From: Haladaptatus litoreus
Lineage (GTDB): Archaea > Halobacteriota > Halobacteria > Halobacteriales > Haladaptataceae
DNA length: 64,000 bases
Reading direction: 5' to 3'
Assembly: GCF_900156425.1 (NCBI RefSeq)
Contig: NZ_FTNO01000002.1
Location: 292,125-356,124 of the forward strand
Part shown: positions 51,442 to 60,970 of the stretch, one piece after another
How the letters are laid out: the number at the start of each line of letters is the position of its first letter
How positions within the stretch are numbered: position 1 is the stretch's first letter
Translations under genes and position numbers: made by a program
Notes under the pieces: generated by a model
The model's database searches: none
Seen by the model: only the letters and a program-made list of their open reading frames with translations
What the model was told of the DNA's origin: nothing

Positions 51442-51831
51442 TCAGTGTTCACGTTCAAGGGTTCCGAGTAGTCGTTCTTCCCTATCCTCCACCGATTCGA
51501 TGTCGAAGCCCAACGACTCGTAAAACGGGCGAACTTTCGGGTCGAACTCGGCGGTCAATCTGCCAAGTCGTTCCCGCGCAGTTTCGACCAATTCGCGTCC
51601 GATTCCTTGCCCTCGCCGAGCGCGCAGAACCGCGATTGCGTCGATATGCGTGCCGGAATCGCGAGGGTCAAGCACGGCGGTTCCGAGAATTCTGTTTTCT
51701 TCTTCCGCGACGAGGACGGTTTCCTCCTCGATTCGTTCTTTCACTTCGCTCGCGTCGGTTTCCAACATCGCTGCATTCACGATTCGCATGACCGAAAGAT
51801 GTTCGTCCGGGGTTGCGGGGCGAACGGTCAT
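51442..51831 (-). CDS. GNAT family N-acetyltransferase coupled to SAMP2
   Basis: A 129-residue GNAT protein. Acetyl-CoA loop: IAVLRARRGQGIGRELVETA. Other core segments are LVAEEENRILGTAVLD and FYESLGFDIESVEDREE. The start codon overlaps the SAMP2 stop in ATGA form, so expression is coupled. Acceptor substrate is unknown. Confidence 0.87.
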   Translation of the reverse strand: MTVRPATPDEHLSVMRIVNAAMLETDASEVKERIEEETVLVAEEENRILGTAVLDPRDSGTHIDAIAVLRARRGQGIGRELVETARERLGRLTAEFDPKVRPFYESLGFDIESVEDREERLLGTLEREH

Positions 51832-52025
51832 CCGCCTTTGATGAGCCTGAGAACTTTGATGTGTGCCGCTTCGACGGGTTGGTCTTCCGGAACGGGACGA
51901 CCATCGACCATCACCGACACCTCGTGAGGACTGAGGCCGACCTCCGACAGCAGGTCGGCGTAGGTTTCGTCGTCCACGTCGAACTCGTGGGACTCCTCGC
52001 CGACCACCTCGACGGTTACGTTCAT
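51828..52025 (-). CDS. samp2: Ubiquitin-like small archaeal modifier protein SAMP2
   Basis: A 65-residue beta-grasp protein: MNVTVEVVGEESHEFDVDDE, TYADLLSEVGLSPHEVSVMV, DGRPVPEDQPVEAAHIKVLR, LIKGG. The C-terminal Gly-Gly is the site that UbaA adenylates before conjugation to lysines or tRNA thiolation. It closely matches Haloferax SAMP2 as I remember it. The ATG 52025 start gives the family N-terminus; a much longer upstream frame is not protein-like. The stop overlaps the GNAT start. Confidence 0.92.
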   Translation of the reverse strand: MNVTVEVVGEESHEFDVDDETYADLLSEVGLSPHEVSVMVDGRPVPEDQPVEAAHIKVLRLIKGG

Positions 52026-52093
52026 GGCCTCAATTGCCAGTGTCGCGCCTTCAGCGTGTCGGGGTTCGATGGTGAGAATTTTTGGAAGCCGAA

Positions 52094-53179
52094 TCACGCA
52101 GTGGTCGATTCCTCGTCTGTACCCGTATCGGTGGTCTCCGCGTACTCCGGCGTGATTCGTCGGCCCCGGTAGCGTGCCCGGACTCCTATCGCCAGCGCGC
52201 CCAAACCGAGCAACAGGACGAGAAACTGGACGAGTCCGCCGAATATGGGGATTTGGGTAAGAATCGCAACGACCAGCAATCCGACGAGTAGTGCGAGCCA
52301 CCGATTTGTCCTATCGGCGAGCGATAACAGCCAAACACCGACCGTGAGAGCACCGTAGACAGTTCCTATCCACAGTACGATGCCAAATAGCAACGCCCCG
52401 AGGAGCGAAATCGGGATACCGATGATGGTGATGGCGAAGAGAACGAGCGCGATTGGCACTAGAATGAGCAGGAGAAGGCCAACGCCTGCCGAGAACAGGG
52501 GTTCACTTCGCGCACGTTCTGCGACTCCATCCGAAAACGTCGGAAACACCGCCAGCAGGAGAACGCCCAAGAGGAGGTTCACGAAGAACCCGTACAGTGT
52601 GCCGACCCAGTTCGGAATTTGGGGAACAGGCGTCGGGCCAACGTCGGCCATCGACTCGTCCTGTCGAACCGTTCCGCCGATGGTCGCACCCGGCGCGCGC
52701 TCGAACGTTTCCGCGTCGTAGACGAGATTACCGTCGATAGTCGCAGTCTCGGTAATTGCCAGCGTCTCGCTGGCGACTTGGACATCGCCTCCGACAGTTC
52801 CCGCCAGTTGGCTGTATCCCGCCGCTCCTTCGAGCGAACCGCCAATCGTGCCCGTCTGCGCGAGGACGAAGTTCCCGCCGCCGGATTCGACGTTTCCGGT
52901 GACAGTGCCCTCGATACGAACGTTTCCGGCGAGCGCCGACACGTCACCGGAGACGGTTCCGGTTTCGGCGACGAGGACGTTTCCGGCCAGCGCAGACAGA
53001 TCGCCGTTTACGGTTCCACGAACGACGACGCTCCCGGCAGTGGCCGAGAGGTCGTCGTTGATGGTTTCGCCTTCCGCTACTACGACGGTGCCAGCGGTGC
53101 GCGTCTGTTCCGCCGCTGCGGTGGCAGGAAGGGTCACAATGAGCAAGAAGACGACGAGGAGTGTCGCTTTCGCTCGCAT
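52094..53179 (-). CDS. Secreted bactofilin-like/membrane protein
   Basis: A 361-residue protein. A Sec signal (KATLLVVFLLIVTLPATAAA) is followed by residues 25-175 made of repeating TVxGDxSALAGNV-type units (SVVVRGTVNGDLSALAGNVL, SGDVSALAGNVRIEGTVTGN), typical of a bactofilin-like beta-helix. The C-terminal half has four or five transmembrane segments (FVNLLLGVLLLAVFPTF, LLLLILVPIALVLFAITI). Family members in archaea and bacteria have no settled function; a structural surface polymer is plausible. Confidence 0.8.
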   Translation of the reverse strand: MRAKATLLVVFLLIVTLPATAAAEQTRTAGTVVVAEGETINDDLSATAGSVVVRGTVNGDLSALAGNVLVAETGTVSGDVSALAGNVRIEGTVTGNVESGGGNFVLAQTGTIGGSLEGAAGYSQLAGTVGGDVQVASETLAITETATIDGNLVYDAETFERAPGATIGGTVRQDESMADVGPTPVPQIPNWVGTLYGFFVNLLLGVLLLAVFPTFSDGVAERARSEPLFSAGVGLLLLILVPIALVLFAITIIGIPISLLGALLFGIVLWIGTVYGALTVGVWLLSLADRTNRWLALLVGLLVVAILTQIPIFGGLVQFLVLLLGLGALAIGVRARYRGRRITPEYAETTDTGTDEESTTA

Positions 53180-53285
53180 GGCGAAATGGTCGCCATCCGG
53201 TGAGAAAGTAATTGGCTCGTTGCTCGCGGGAATCGTGGATTGATTTCGGGAATCGACTCGCTACCGCGGCGCGGAGTCTCGGGGA

Positions 53286-53292
53286 CTTTAAG
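53286..53292 (+). promoter_or_regulatory. TATA-like box of rfcS
   Basis: CTTTAAG is centred about 28 bp before ATG 53317, consistent with a leaderless transcript. Confidence 0.4.
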
Positions 53293-53316
53293 AACGATAG
53301 GTGCCTCTGCTGGGAC

Positions 53317-54291
53317 ATGAGCGAGGCCGACACGGAAACCGTTCCCGGGCGGGGCACCATCTGGGTCGAAAAGTACCGGCCACAGACCTTGGACGAGGTC
53401 GCTGGGCACGACGATATTACGGCGCGACTGCAGAGCTATATCGAGAAAAACGACCTGCCGAACCTGCTGTTTTCGGGGCAAGCAGGAATCGGGAAGACTA
53501 CCAGCGCGGTCGCCATCGCGAAGGAACTGTACGGCGACGACTGGCAGACGCATTTCCTCGAACTGAACGCCTCCGACGAGCGCGGTATCGACGTGGTGCG
53601 CGACCAAATCAAAAACTTCGCCCGCCACGACCCCGGCGCGGTGGACTTTCAAATCATCTTCTTGGACGAGGCCGACTCCCTGACGAACGACGCGCAGGCC
53701 GCCCTCCGCCGGACGATGGAACAGTTCTCCGACAAGACGCGCTTTATCATGTCGTGTAACTACTCCTCGAAAATCATCGACCCGATTCAGTCTCGCTGTG
53801 CAGTCTTCCGGTTCGGCCCGATTCCGGACGACGCGGTGGCGGAGCGAATCCACTACATCGCCAACGAAGAAGGCATCGAGACAACTGAGGACGGTGTCGG
53901 TGCCCTCGTCTACGCCGCGGACGGCGATATGCGAAAGGCAATCAACGCCCTCCAAGCCGCGGCGGTCATGGGCGAAACGGTGGACGAAGAGAGCGTCTTC
54001 GTCATCACCAGCACGGCCCGCCCGGAGGACATCAAGGAGATGGTAAAAGACGCACTCGAAGGGGATTTCACTCGTGCACGGTCCAAACTGGACGAACTGA
54101 TTACGGAGCGCGGAATGGCTGGCGGCGACATCATCGACCAACTTCATCGGTCGGTTTGGGAGTTCGGCTTGGACGACGACGATGCGGTTCGCGTCCTCGA
54201 ACGAGTCGGCGAAGCGGACTACAGAATCACGGAAGGCGCAAACGAGCGCGTGCAACTCGAAGCGATGCTGGCCTCGCTGGCGCTGAACTGA
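53317..54291 (+). CDS. rfcS: Replication factor C small subunit
   Basis: A 324-residue AAA+ clamp-loader subunit. Walker [15 protein letters not shown], Walker [12 protein letters not shown], the SRC motif SRCAVFRF and the arginine finger region are in place. With RfcL it loads PCNA at primer ends. I chose ATG 53317 ([16 protein letters not shown]) since homology starts there and a TATA-like box is at 53286. No intein. Confidence 0.96.
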   Translation: MSEADTETVPGRGTIWVEKYRPQTLDEVAGHDDITARLQSYIEKNDLPNLLFSGQAGIGKTTSAVAIAKELYGDDWQTHFLELNASDERGIDVVRDQIKNFARHDPGAVDFQIIFLDEADSLTNDAQAALRRTMEQFSDKTRFIMSCNYSSKIIDPIQSRCAVFRFGPIPDDAVAERIHYIANEEGIETTEDGVGALVYAADGDMRKAINALQAAAVMGETVDEESVFVITSTARPEDIKEMVKDALEGDFTRARSKLDELITERGMAGGDIIDQLHRSVWEFGLDDDDAVRVLERVGEADYRITEGANERVQLEAMLASLALN

Positions 54292-54407
54292 TTTGGAATA
54301 ATAGGGTCGCGCTAACGAGCAAATTTCGAATCGTTCACGCGAACAACGACGGATTAGCGCGAAAACGGTCGGCGGGATTGACCATTCTTGCAGTCGAACC
54401 GTGAGTC

Positions 54408-54602
54408 ATGGGCAGGTATCCGAGAACTGTCAGAGACGCACAAATAAAATGTATCACCTGTAATGCCCCGGTCGTTCAGACCGTCGAAAACGCCTTCGTT
54501 TGTGTAGGCTGTGGCGAATCGCCGGTCAGCGAAAGAGTTACTAGCCAGCGCGATTTCGAAGGGAAGTCCAACACACAGAAATCAAACACAGTTGTAAACT
54601 GA
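54408..54602 (+). CDS. Small zinc-ribbon protein, 64 aa
   Basis: A short protein with CITCNAPVV and VCVGCGESPV forming two CxxC pairs. The C-terminus is polar and disordered. I do not recognise a family and part may be specific to this lineage. It lies 116 bp after rfcS on the same strand. Confidence 0.55.
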   Translation: MGRYPRTVRDAQIKCITCNAPVVQTVENAFVCVGCGESPVSERVTSQRDFEGKSNTQKSNTVVN

Positions 54603-54718
54603 ATATTAGTTTCAGTCGAACTTTTTACCGTTCGCTCCAGTCACAGGAGCATGGCTCGAACTGTCCCCAACACTGCGACCCTCTACATTATCGAACGGCC
54701 GTGCTCGGAGGAACTTCG

Positions 54719-55456
54719 ATGACGCCCGCCATCGAAACCGACGCGTTGACCAAACGATTCGACGATACGACCGTCGTTTCCGACCTCCGACTCACCGTGC
54801 CCGAGAAATCCGTGTACGGATTTCTCGGCCCGAACGGGGCAGGGAAAACGACCACCATGCGAATGCTGACGACGTTAACCCGACCGACGAGCGGCACCGC
54901 GCGAGTCGCTGGGCAGTCGATCGACAACCGCGACGCCGTAGTTTCTCGCATCGGATTTTTGCCAGAGGAACCGCCGCTGTACGACGAACTCACCGCTCGT
55001 GAACAGTTGCGATACGTCGCCGGACTGCGCGACGTGGGTGCGGAAGAACGAATCAACACCCTGCTCGACCGCTTCGACCTCGCCGACGATGCGGACGAGC
55101 GCGTCAGCACCTACTCGAAAGGGATGAAACAGAAGACGGCGCTGATTCAGGCAATTCTCCACGAACCAGAGCTCGTCTTTTTGGACGAACCGACATCTGG
55201 ACTTGACCCCCGCGCCGCGCGAACCGTGCGCGAACTCATCTCGGAACTCACCGACGACGGGATGACCGTCTTCCTCTCCACGCACATCCTCCCCGTGGTC
55301 GAGGAGCTCGCCGACACCGTCGGCGTGCTTCACGACGGAAATCTCGTTGCGGAAGATTCACCGGAGCGACTCACCCACCGCGCGGAGCAAGAGCAGTCGC
55401 TCGAAGATGTGTTCCTCGACGTGACGAGCGAGGAAGAAAAAGCGGTGTCCCAATGA
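54719..55456 (+). CDS. ABC transporter ATP-binding protein
   Basis: A 245-residue nucleotide-binding domain of the ABC-2/CcmA type. Walker A GPNGAGKTTTMRMLTT, signature VSTYSKGMKQKTAL, Walker B LVFLDEPTSGLDPRA and switch HIs-like HTHILPVVEE are present. I chose ATG 54719 because a Shine-Dalgarno GGAGGA (54708-54713) precedes it. It overlaps the permease gene by 4 bp, so both form one exporter. Substrate unknown. Confidence 0.92.
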   Translation: MTPAIETDALTKRFDDTTVVSDLRLTVPEKSVYGFLGPNGAGKTTTMRMLTTLTRPTSGTARVAGQSIDNRDAVVSRIGFLPEEPPLYDELTAREQLRYVAGLRDVGAEERINTLLDRFDLADDADERVSTYSKGMKQKTALIQAILHEPELVFLDEPTSGLDPRAARTVRELISELTDDGMTVFLSTHILPVVEELADTVGVLHDGNLVAEDSPERLTHRAEQEQSLEDVFLDVTSEEEKAVSQ

Positions 55457-57099
55457 ACTGGCCGAACCCCCGGCGGAGCGCCAGTATCGCCAAAATAGAG
55501 TACCGGCGGAGCATCCGCGCCATGCTGAAAAATCCGGTGCAGTTGTTGGGATTCGCCTTCTTCCTGCTCGTCTTCGTCGGCGGTCCGACGCTGGGCGGTT
55601 CCTACGTCGCGTACCGGTTCGGTGGCCAAATCGACCAGCTTCCGGATTCGCTTCCGCTCCTCGATTTCGCACGCGGCGGCCTCGCCGTCGCGTGGCTTTC
55701 CATCACTGCACTCGTGGTGGCGAGGGCAGTCGGAAAAACCGGTCGCATCGATCACGAAGCGGGAATACTGACGACGGTTCCTGCACGGGATGCAGTTGGT
55801 GGCCTCGTTCTCGCGGAGTTTGCCCGAATCGGCTCGGTCGTGGCGCTGCCACTGCTCTCGATAAGCGCGGCGTGGAGCGTGGCGCTCGGGACACCGACTG
55901 TCTTTATAACCATCGTCCTCGCAATGCTGGGTTTGTTCACGACTGCGATTCTGGCAGGCCACATCGTTGGGCTACTTCTCAAAGTCGCATTTGCGCGGTC
56001 TGAACTGCTCACGCAGTACAAATCCGTCATCGCGGTTGCCGGATTCGCAGTGTACATGGCGGCCATCCTGTCGAACGCGCTCGGTCGCGTGATGACAACC
56101 CTCGGAGGCCTGTTGCAAGACGTGCCGACCGCGTGGCTCGGTGACGTGTTCATGCTCGGGATTCCGGGAATCTCCGTCTCACTTTCTCGCGTCGGCGGTG
56201 CGGTTGCGTTCGTCGCGGTGACGATTCCGGTGTTGGTGTCGCTCGATGTTCGAACTGCAACGTGGCTTTGGTACGGTGACCAAGTCCAAGTAGAAAACAA
56301 AAAATACGATTCCGACGAGTCGAGCGCCGACTTCCTCTCCGGATTCGTTTCGCGCCCGACTCGAACCGTCACGGCGAACGTCTGGCGGCGGACGAAACGC
56401 GCGCCGCTTCGACTGCTCTACGTCGTCTACCCCGTGTTCTTCATGACCGCGCCGCTTCAGAATGCGGTTCAAACCGGCGTTATCTCGGACTTTCTAGCCA
56501 TCTCAATTGCGCTGTACGGTGCATGGGCAATCGGGGCGACTGCGCTCAATCCACTCGGTGACGAAGGCGCGATGCTCCCAGTGACGATTACGTCCACGAT
56601 TCGCGGCGAACAGTTCGTCCGCGGCCACGTCCTTGCAGTGACGCTGGTCGGTCTTCCGTTCGTGGTCGTCGCAACCGCGGTTGCGGGCGTACTGAGTCCG
56701 CTCGAACACTGGGTCGGATTAACGGTCGGAAGCGCCCTGCTCAGCGTCGCTGGAACCGTGGTCGCGCTCGCAATCGGTACGGTGTTTCCGCGGTTCAGTT
56801 CGGTTCGCGTGACGCGGAGCAGGCGCGTGGTCGTTCCGAGCAAATCGGCGTTCGCACTCTACACGATTTTGCTCTTGGCCGGATTCGCCGGTACGGCGGT
56901 TGCAGCGGTTCCGGCAGGTGCCGCGATGGTTTCAAACGTTATTTCGTTCTGGTCGTCCCTCCTTTGGCAACCGATTTTACTCCCACCATCAACCATCCGA
57001 ATCGTCGGCGGTGCGGTGGCCGTCTTCCTCGGCGTGGTCGCGCCACCCCTCGCGTATCGGTACACGGTGCGGAAGTTCGATAGGTACGTCCTCGGCTAA
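55453..57099 (+). CDS. ABC-2 type transporter permease
   Basis: A 548-residue integral membrane protein with about 12-14 hydrophobic stretches, among them [39 protein letters not shown] and [20 protein letters not shown] near the C-terminus. Its start overlaps the stop of the ATPase gene (ATGA). It probably forms the export channel together with that ATPase. Direction and substrate are unknown. Confidence 0.85.
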   Translation: MNWPNPRRSASIAKIEYRRSIRAMLKNPVQLLGFAFFLLVFVGGPTLGGSYVAYRFGGQIDQLPDSLPLLDFARGGLAVAWLSITALVVARAVGKTGRIDHEAGILTTVPARDAVGGLVLAEFARIGSVVALPLLSISAAWSVALGTPTVFITIVLAMLGLFTTAILAGHIVGLLLKVAFARSELLTQYKSVIAVAGFAVYMAAILSNALGRVMTTLGGLLQDVPTAWLGDVFMLGIPGISVSLSRVGGAVAFVAVTIPVLVSLDVRTATWLWYGDQVQVENKKYDSDESSADFLSGFVSRPTRTVTANVWRRTKRAPLRLLYVVYPVFFMTAPLQNAVQTGVISDFLAISIALYGAWAIGATALNPLGDEGAMLPVTITSTIRGEQFVRGHVLAVTLVGLPFVVVATAVAGVLSPLEHWVGLTVGSALLSVAGTVVALAIGTVFPRFSSVRVTRSRRVVVPSKSAFALYTILLLAGFAGTAVAAVPAGAAMVSNVISFWSSLLWQPILLPPSTIRIVGGAVAVFLGVVAPPLAYRYTVRKFDRYVLG

Positions 57100-57151
57100 T
57101 CGCGCCCTTGCGGAACTGTTTTACGCTCCGATGGGTGAGGAACTACCAAGA

Positions 57152-59923
57152 ATGAGTGAACTCGAGGAGGAGTACCGCCTCGATTATTTCGAGGAAAACG
57201 ATTTTGTGCGAAAGGAATGCTCCGAGTGCGGAGTGCACTTCTGGACGCGCGACCACGACCAAGAAACCTGTGGTGAACCGCCGTGTGAGGAGTACGGGTT
57301 CATCGACGACCCCGGCTTCGATGAGGAGTACACGCTGTCGGAGATGCGAGAGGTGTTTCTCTCCTTCTTCGAAAAGCGCGACCACGAGCGAATCGACCCC
57401 TATCCGGTCGCCGCAAACCGCTGGCGAGACGACGTACTGTTGACTCAAGCGTCGATTTACGACTTCCAGCCGCTCGTCACCAGCGGCGAAACGCCGCCAC
57501 CGGCAAACCCCCTTACCATCAGTCAGCCCTGCATCCGAATGCAGGACATCGACAACGTGGGGAAGACGGGGCGACACACGATGGCCTTCGAGATGATGGC
57601 CCACCACGCCTTCAACGTCCGAGACGATGCCGAGAAGGAGTACGCCTACGAGGGAGAGGTCTACTGGAAAGACCAGACCGTCGCCTACTGCGACGAACTG
57701 TTCGAATCGGTCGGCGCGGATTTGGAGGAAATCACATACATCGAAGACCCGTGGGTTGGCGGCGGCAACGCAGGCCCCGCAATCGAAGTCATCTACAAGG
57801 GCGCGGAACTCGCCACGCTGGTCTTCATGTCGATGGAGCAAGACTCGGAGGGCGAGTACGAACTCAAGGACGGCAACCGATACTCGCCGATGGACACGTA
57901 CATCGTGGACACCGGGTACGGACTCGAACGCTGGACGTGGATGAGTCAGGGAACCCCGACCGTCTACGAGGCGGTCTACCCCGACATGATTGCGTTCCTC
58001 AAGGAAAACGCCGGTATCGAGCACACAGAAGAAGAAGAGGAAATCGTCCACCGCGCCGCGAAGCTTGCAGGCCACATGGATATCGACGAGGCCGAAGATA
58101 TGGAGGCCGCCCGCGACAACATCGCGGACAAACTCGGCGTCACCACGGGCGAACTCGAAACCTTGGTGGAACCGCTCGAAACCATCTACGCCATCGCCGA
58201 CCACAGCAGGACGATGGCCTACATGTTCGGCGACGGCATCGTCCCGAGCAACGTCTCCACCGGCTACCTCGCCAGAATGGTGCTCCGCCGAACGAAGCGC
58301 CTCTGCGACAACGTCGGCATCGATGCCCCACTGGACGAACTCGTGGATATGCAGGCCGAGCGACTCGATTACGACAATCGCGACACCATCCGGGACATCG
58401 TCCGGACGGAAGTCGAGAAATACCGCGAGACGCTCGAACAAGGAGGTCGCCGCGTTCGGCGAATCGCCAAGCAGCACGCCGAAGAAGGCAAATCCATTCC
58501 GACCTCGACGCTCGTGGAGTTGTACGATTCTCACGGTCTTCAACCGGACATGGTCGAGGAAATCGCCGACGAGTTCGGCGTTTCCGTCGAAGTTCCGGAC
58601 GACTTCTACAGCCTTGTCGCCGACCGCCACGACGGCGGACAGGCCTTCGAGGAGGAGAAATCGACAGACGAGCGACTCGAAGACCTTCCGAAAACCGAGC
58701 GGCTGTACTACGAAGACCAGTATCGAACCGACTTCGAAGCCGTCGTTTTGGACGTGTTCGAGCGCGACGAAGGATACGACATCGTTCTCGACCAAACGAT
58801 GTTCTACCCCGAGGGTGGTGGCCAACCGGGTGACCACGGGTCGCTCTCGACGGACGAGAAGACGGTTGCCGTCACTGACACGCAAATCGAGAGCGGCGTC
58901 GTGCTTCACCACACCGACGAACCGGTCGATAAGGGCGAAATCGTTCGCGGAAAAATCGACGCCCAGCGCCGTCACCGACTCATGCGTCACCACACGGCGA
59001 CACACATCGTCGTCCACGCGGCCCGGCAGGTGCTCGGCGACCACATCCGGCAGGCCGGTGCCCAGAAAGGAACCGACAGTTCCCGCATCGACGTGCGCCA
59101 CTACGAGCGCATCGACCGGGAGACGGCGAAGAAAATCGAACTGCTCGCCAACGAAATCGTCATGGAGAACACGACGGTTCAACAGGAGTGGCCGAACCGC
59201 CACGAGGCCGAAGAGGAGTTCGGTTTCGACCTCTATCAGGGTGGTATTCCCGCCGGAACCAACATTCGACTCATCCACGTCGCGGAGGACGTACAGGCCT
59301 GCGGTGGCACCCACGTCCGCCGAACCGGCGATGTCGGCTGTATCAAACTGCTGAACACCGAGCGCGTGCAGGACGGGGTCGAACGACTCACCTTCGCCGC
59401 CGGTGACGCCGCTATCGAAGCGACCCAGCAGACCGACGACTACCTCCAGTCCGCCGCGGACGTCCTCGACGTTGCGCCGCCTGCCGTTCCGGAGACTGCG
59501 GAGCGGTTCTTCGAGGAGTGGAAGGCTCGCGGCAAGCAAATAGAGAACCTAAAAGAACAACTCGCTGAGGCCCGCGCTAGCGGTTCCGGCGGCGGCAAGG
59601 AAATCGAAGTCGGCGACACGACCGCGGTCATCCAGCGAATCGACGCCGACATGGGCGAACTCCGCGCGACTGCGAACGCGATGGCCGAAGAAGGCAGAAT
59701 CGCGGTCATCGGAAGCGGTGCTGACGGCGCGCAGTTCGTCGTCGCAGTGCCGGACGGCGTCTCGCTGAACGCCGGGGAAGTCGTCGGCGAACTCGCCTCT
59801 CGCGTCGGCGGTGGCGGCGGCGGCCCCGCCGACTTCGCGCAGGGTGGCGGTCCCGACGCTGAGAAACTTGACGAAGCACTAGAGGACGCCCCGGACGTGC
59901 TTCAGCAGGTCAAAAACGCGTAA
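57152..59923 (+). CDS. alaS: Alanyl-tRNA synthetase
   Basis: A 923-residue archaeal-type AlaRS. The N-terminal zinc-ribbon region ([20 protein letters not shown]) is archaeal-specific. The class II active site follows (SISQPCIRM-like [30 protein letters not shown]). Editing-domain zinc ligands: [13 protein letters not shown] and [10 protein letters not shown]. The C-terminal part has a coiled coil and a Gly-rich DHHA1-like end. I chose ATG 57152 ([10 protein letters not shown]); ATG 57131 in the same frame is possible. Confidence 0.96.
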   Translation: MSELEEEYRLDYFEENDFVRKECSECGVHFWTRDHDQETCGEPPCEEYGFIDDPGFDEEYTLSEMREVFLSFFEKRDHERIDPYPVAANRWRDDVLLTQASIYDFQPLVTSGETPPPANPLTISQPCIRMQDIDNVGKTGRHTMAFEMMAHHAFNVRDDAEKEYAYEGEVYWKDQTVAYCDELFESVGADLEEITYIEDPWVGGGNAGPAIEVIYKGAELATLVFMSMEQDSEGEYELKDGNRYSPMDTYIVDTGYGLERWTWMSQGTPTVYEAVYPDMIAFLKENAGIEHTEEEEEIVHRAAKLAGHMDIDEAEDMEAARDNIADKLGVTTGELETLVEPLETIYAIADHSRTMAYMFGDGIVPSNVSTGYLARMVLRRTKRLCDNVGIDAPLDELVDMQAERLDYDNRDTIRDIVRTEVEKYRETLEQGGRRVRRIAKQHAEEGKSIPTSTLVELYDSHGLQPDMVEEIADEFGVSVEVPDDFYSLVADRHDGGQAFEEEKSTDERLEDLPKTERLYYEDQYRTDFEAVVLDVFERDEGYDIVLDQTMFYPEGGGQPGDHGSLSTDEKTVAVTDTQIESGVVLHHTDEPVDKGEIVRGKIDAQRRHRLMRHHTATHIVVHAARQVLGDHIRQAGAQKGTDSSRIDVRHYERIDRETAKKIELLANEIVMENTTVQQEWPNRHEAEEEFGFDLYQGGIPAGTNIRLIHVAEDVQACGGTHVRRTGDVGCIKLLNTERVQDGVERLTFAAGDAAIEATQQTDDYLQSAADVLDVAPPAVPETAERFFEEWKARGKQIENLKEQLAEARASGSGGGKEIEVGDTTAVIQRIDADMGELRATANAMAEEGRIAVIGSGADGAQFVVAVPDGVSLNAGEVVGELASRVGGGGGGPADFAQGGGPDAEKLDEALEDAPDVLQQVKNA

Positions 59924-60263
59924 TCTGTCGAAAGAGCTATTCGGCGACTACAGTCCATATACAATTTTCACTATACCCTACGTGGCAGCGGCGACTGTCA
60001 TTCGGTCGTCCATTTATCAGAACCCACCGAGAGGCCTGGAGAGCGGCGTTTTAGGTGTTTAAGATTTCAGCAGTGTTTCCGACCAATCTACTCGATAAAC
60101 GTTCGAATGCTATATAAAATCGATGAGAACCGAGTTAGACGGTAGGCTGATACGCTTCGCTGGCGTAGTAGAGTGGGGTTATGGGGGAAGCTGACAGCAA
60201 TGGGCCAGTAAAAGCGTGGGATAGCAGACGAACAGTCAGAGTTACAGGGTCACAGGTCACAGC
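59924..60263. other. Intergenic region with a strong TATA box and a long putative leader
   Basis: No gene is recognised in 340 bp. CTATATAAAAT at 60110-60120 is among the best TATA boxes here and predicts transcription from about 60140. That leaves a leader of roughly 125 nt before ATG 60264, unusual where most genes are leaderless. A direct repeat CAGGGTCACAGGTCACAG is just before the ATG. Confidence 0.5.
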
Positions 60264-60881
60264 ATGGCTGTTTTAGAAATCCTCCCGTTGGCGTTTGTGA
60301 TGATAGCGGGACCGCAAATTCTCAGCGCCGTCTTTCTCGCTACGAGCGAGAACTGGCGACGAAATTCCGCCGCATTCGTCACCGGATCGGCGGTTTCGAT
60401 TTCCCTCCTCGTCACCGTCGCATACTTCCTCGGCAGTGGGGCAAACTCTCAAGGAACGTCGAACGACACGCTTCTCGGCGTCGTCCTCGTGCTTCTCCTC
60501 GTTGCAATGGTGAATACTTACCGGACACGAGAGGAGTCAGAACCGCCGAAATGGATGGGCAAGTTGGAGAAGGCGACTCCAAAATTCTCGTTTCGGCTCG
60601 GATTCCTGCTCCTCGGATTTTTCCCGACCGACATTTTCACTTCGGTCGCCGTAGGGTCGTATCTCGCCGGAAACGACCTGCCATGGACGGATTTCATCCC
60701 GTTCATTTTGCTCACGCTTCTGTTTCTGGCACTCCCGTCGCTCATTTTGCTCGCATTCGGTAATCGAGCGGAGACGTTCCTTCCGAAAGCTCGCGACTGG
60801 ATGAACGCGAACTCGTGGGTCGTCAACGAAATCGTTCTGCTATTTTTCATCGCCATGACCCTCAACAATCTTTTCGGATAG
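60264..60881 (+). CDS. GAP family membrane protein
   Basis: A 205-residue integral membrane protein with six predicted transmembrane segments. The opening ILPLAFVMIAGPQILSAVFL, the central cytosolic KWMGKLEKATPKFSFRLGFL and FPTDIFTSVAVGSYLAGN are typical of the GAP/Sap (LysE-related) family. In mycobacteria relatives assist sulfolipid or glycopeptidolipid export. Function here is unknown. Confidence 0.8.
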   Translation: MAVLEILPLAFVMIAGPQILSAVFLATSENWRRNSAAFVTGSAVSISLLVTVAYFLGSGANSQGTSNDTLLGVVLVLLLVAMVNTYRTREESEPPKWMGKLEKATPKFSFRLGFLLLGFFPTDIFTSVAVGSYLAGNDLPWTDFIPFILLTLLFLALPSLILLAFGNRAETFLPKARDWMNANSWVVNEIVLLFFIAMTLNNLFG

Positions 60882-60919
60882 GAATTTTTCGAGGGCGTTC
60901 GTGAGTGGTCGATAGCATG

Positions 60920-60936
60920 TTTTAGGCAGACCAAAA
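60920..60936. promoter_or_regulatory. Degenerate second iron-box-like site
   Basis: TTTTAGGCAGACCAAAA carries one good TTTAGGC half-site, 30 bp (about three helical turns) before the half-site of the better palindrome at 60951. Confidence 0.35.
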
Positions 60937-60950
60937 ATCATAAGTCGGTG

Positions 60951-60966
60951 TTTAGGCAAGCCTAAA
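60951..60966. promoter_or_regulatory. Iron-box-like perfect palindrome before the siderophore-binding gene
   Basis: TTTAGGCAAGCCTAAA is a palindrome with a 2-bp centre, ending 4 bp before ATG 60971. It overlaps the expected transcription start of a leaderless gene, so a DtxR/IdeR-type repressor bound here would block transcription. Similar site at 6439. Confidence 0.65.
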
Positions 60967-60970
60967 GCAT

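Noticed and set aside
57143-59539. Very long minus-strand frame opposite alaS
   Set aside because: A shadow of codon bias in the AlaRS gene.
60121-60200. C/D-box small RNA with GATGA and CTGA motifs downstream of the TATA box at 60110
   Set aside because: The C box matches poorly, C' is missing, and the predicted transcript start falls after the C box.
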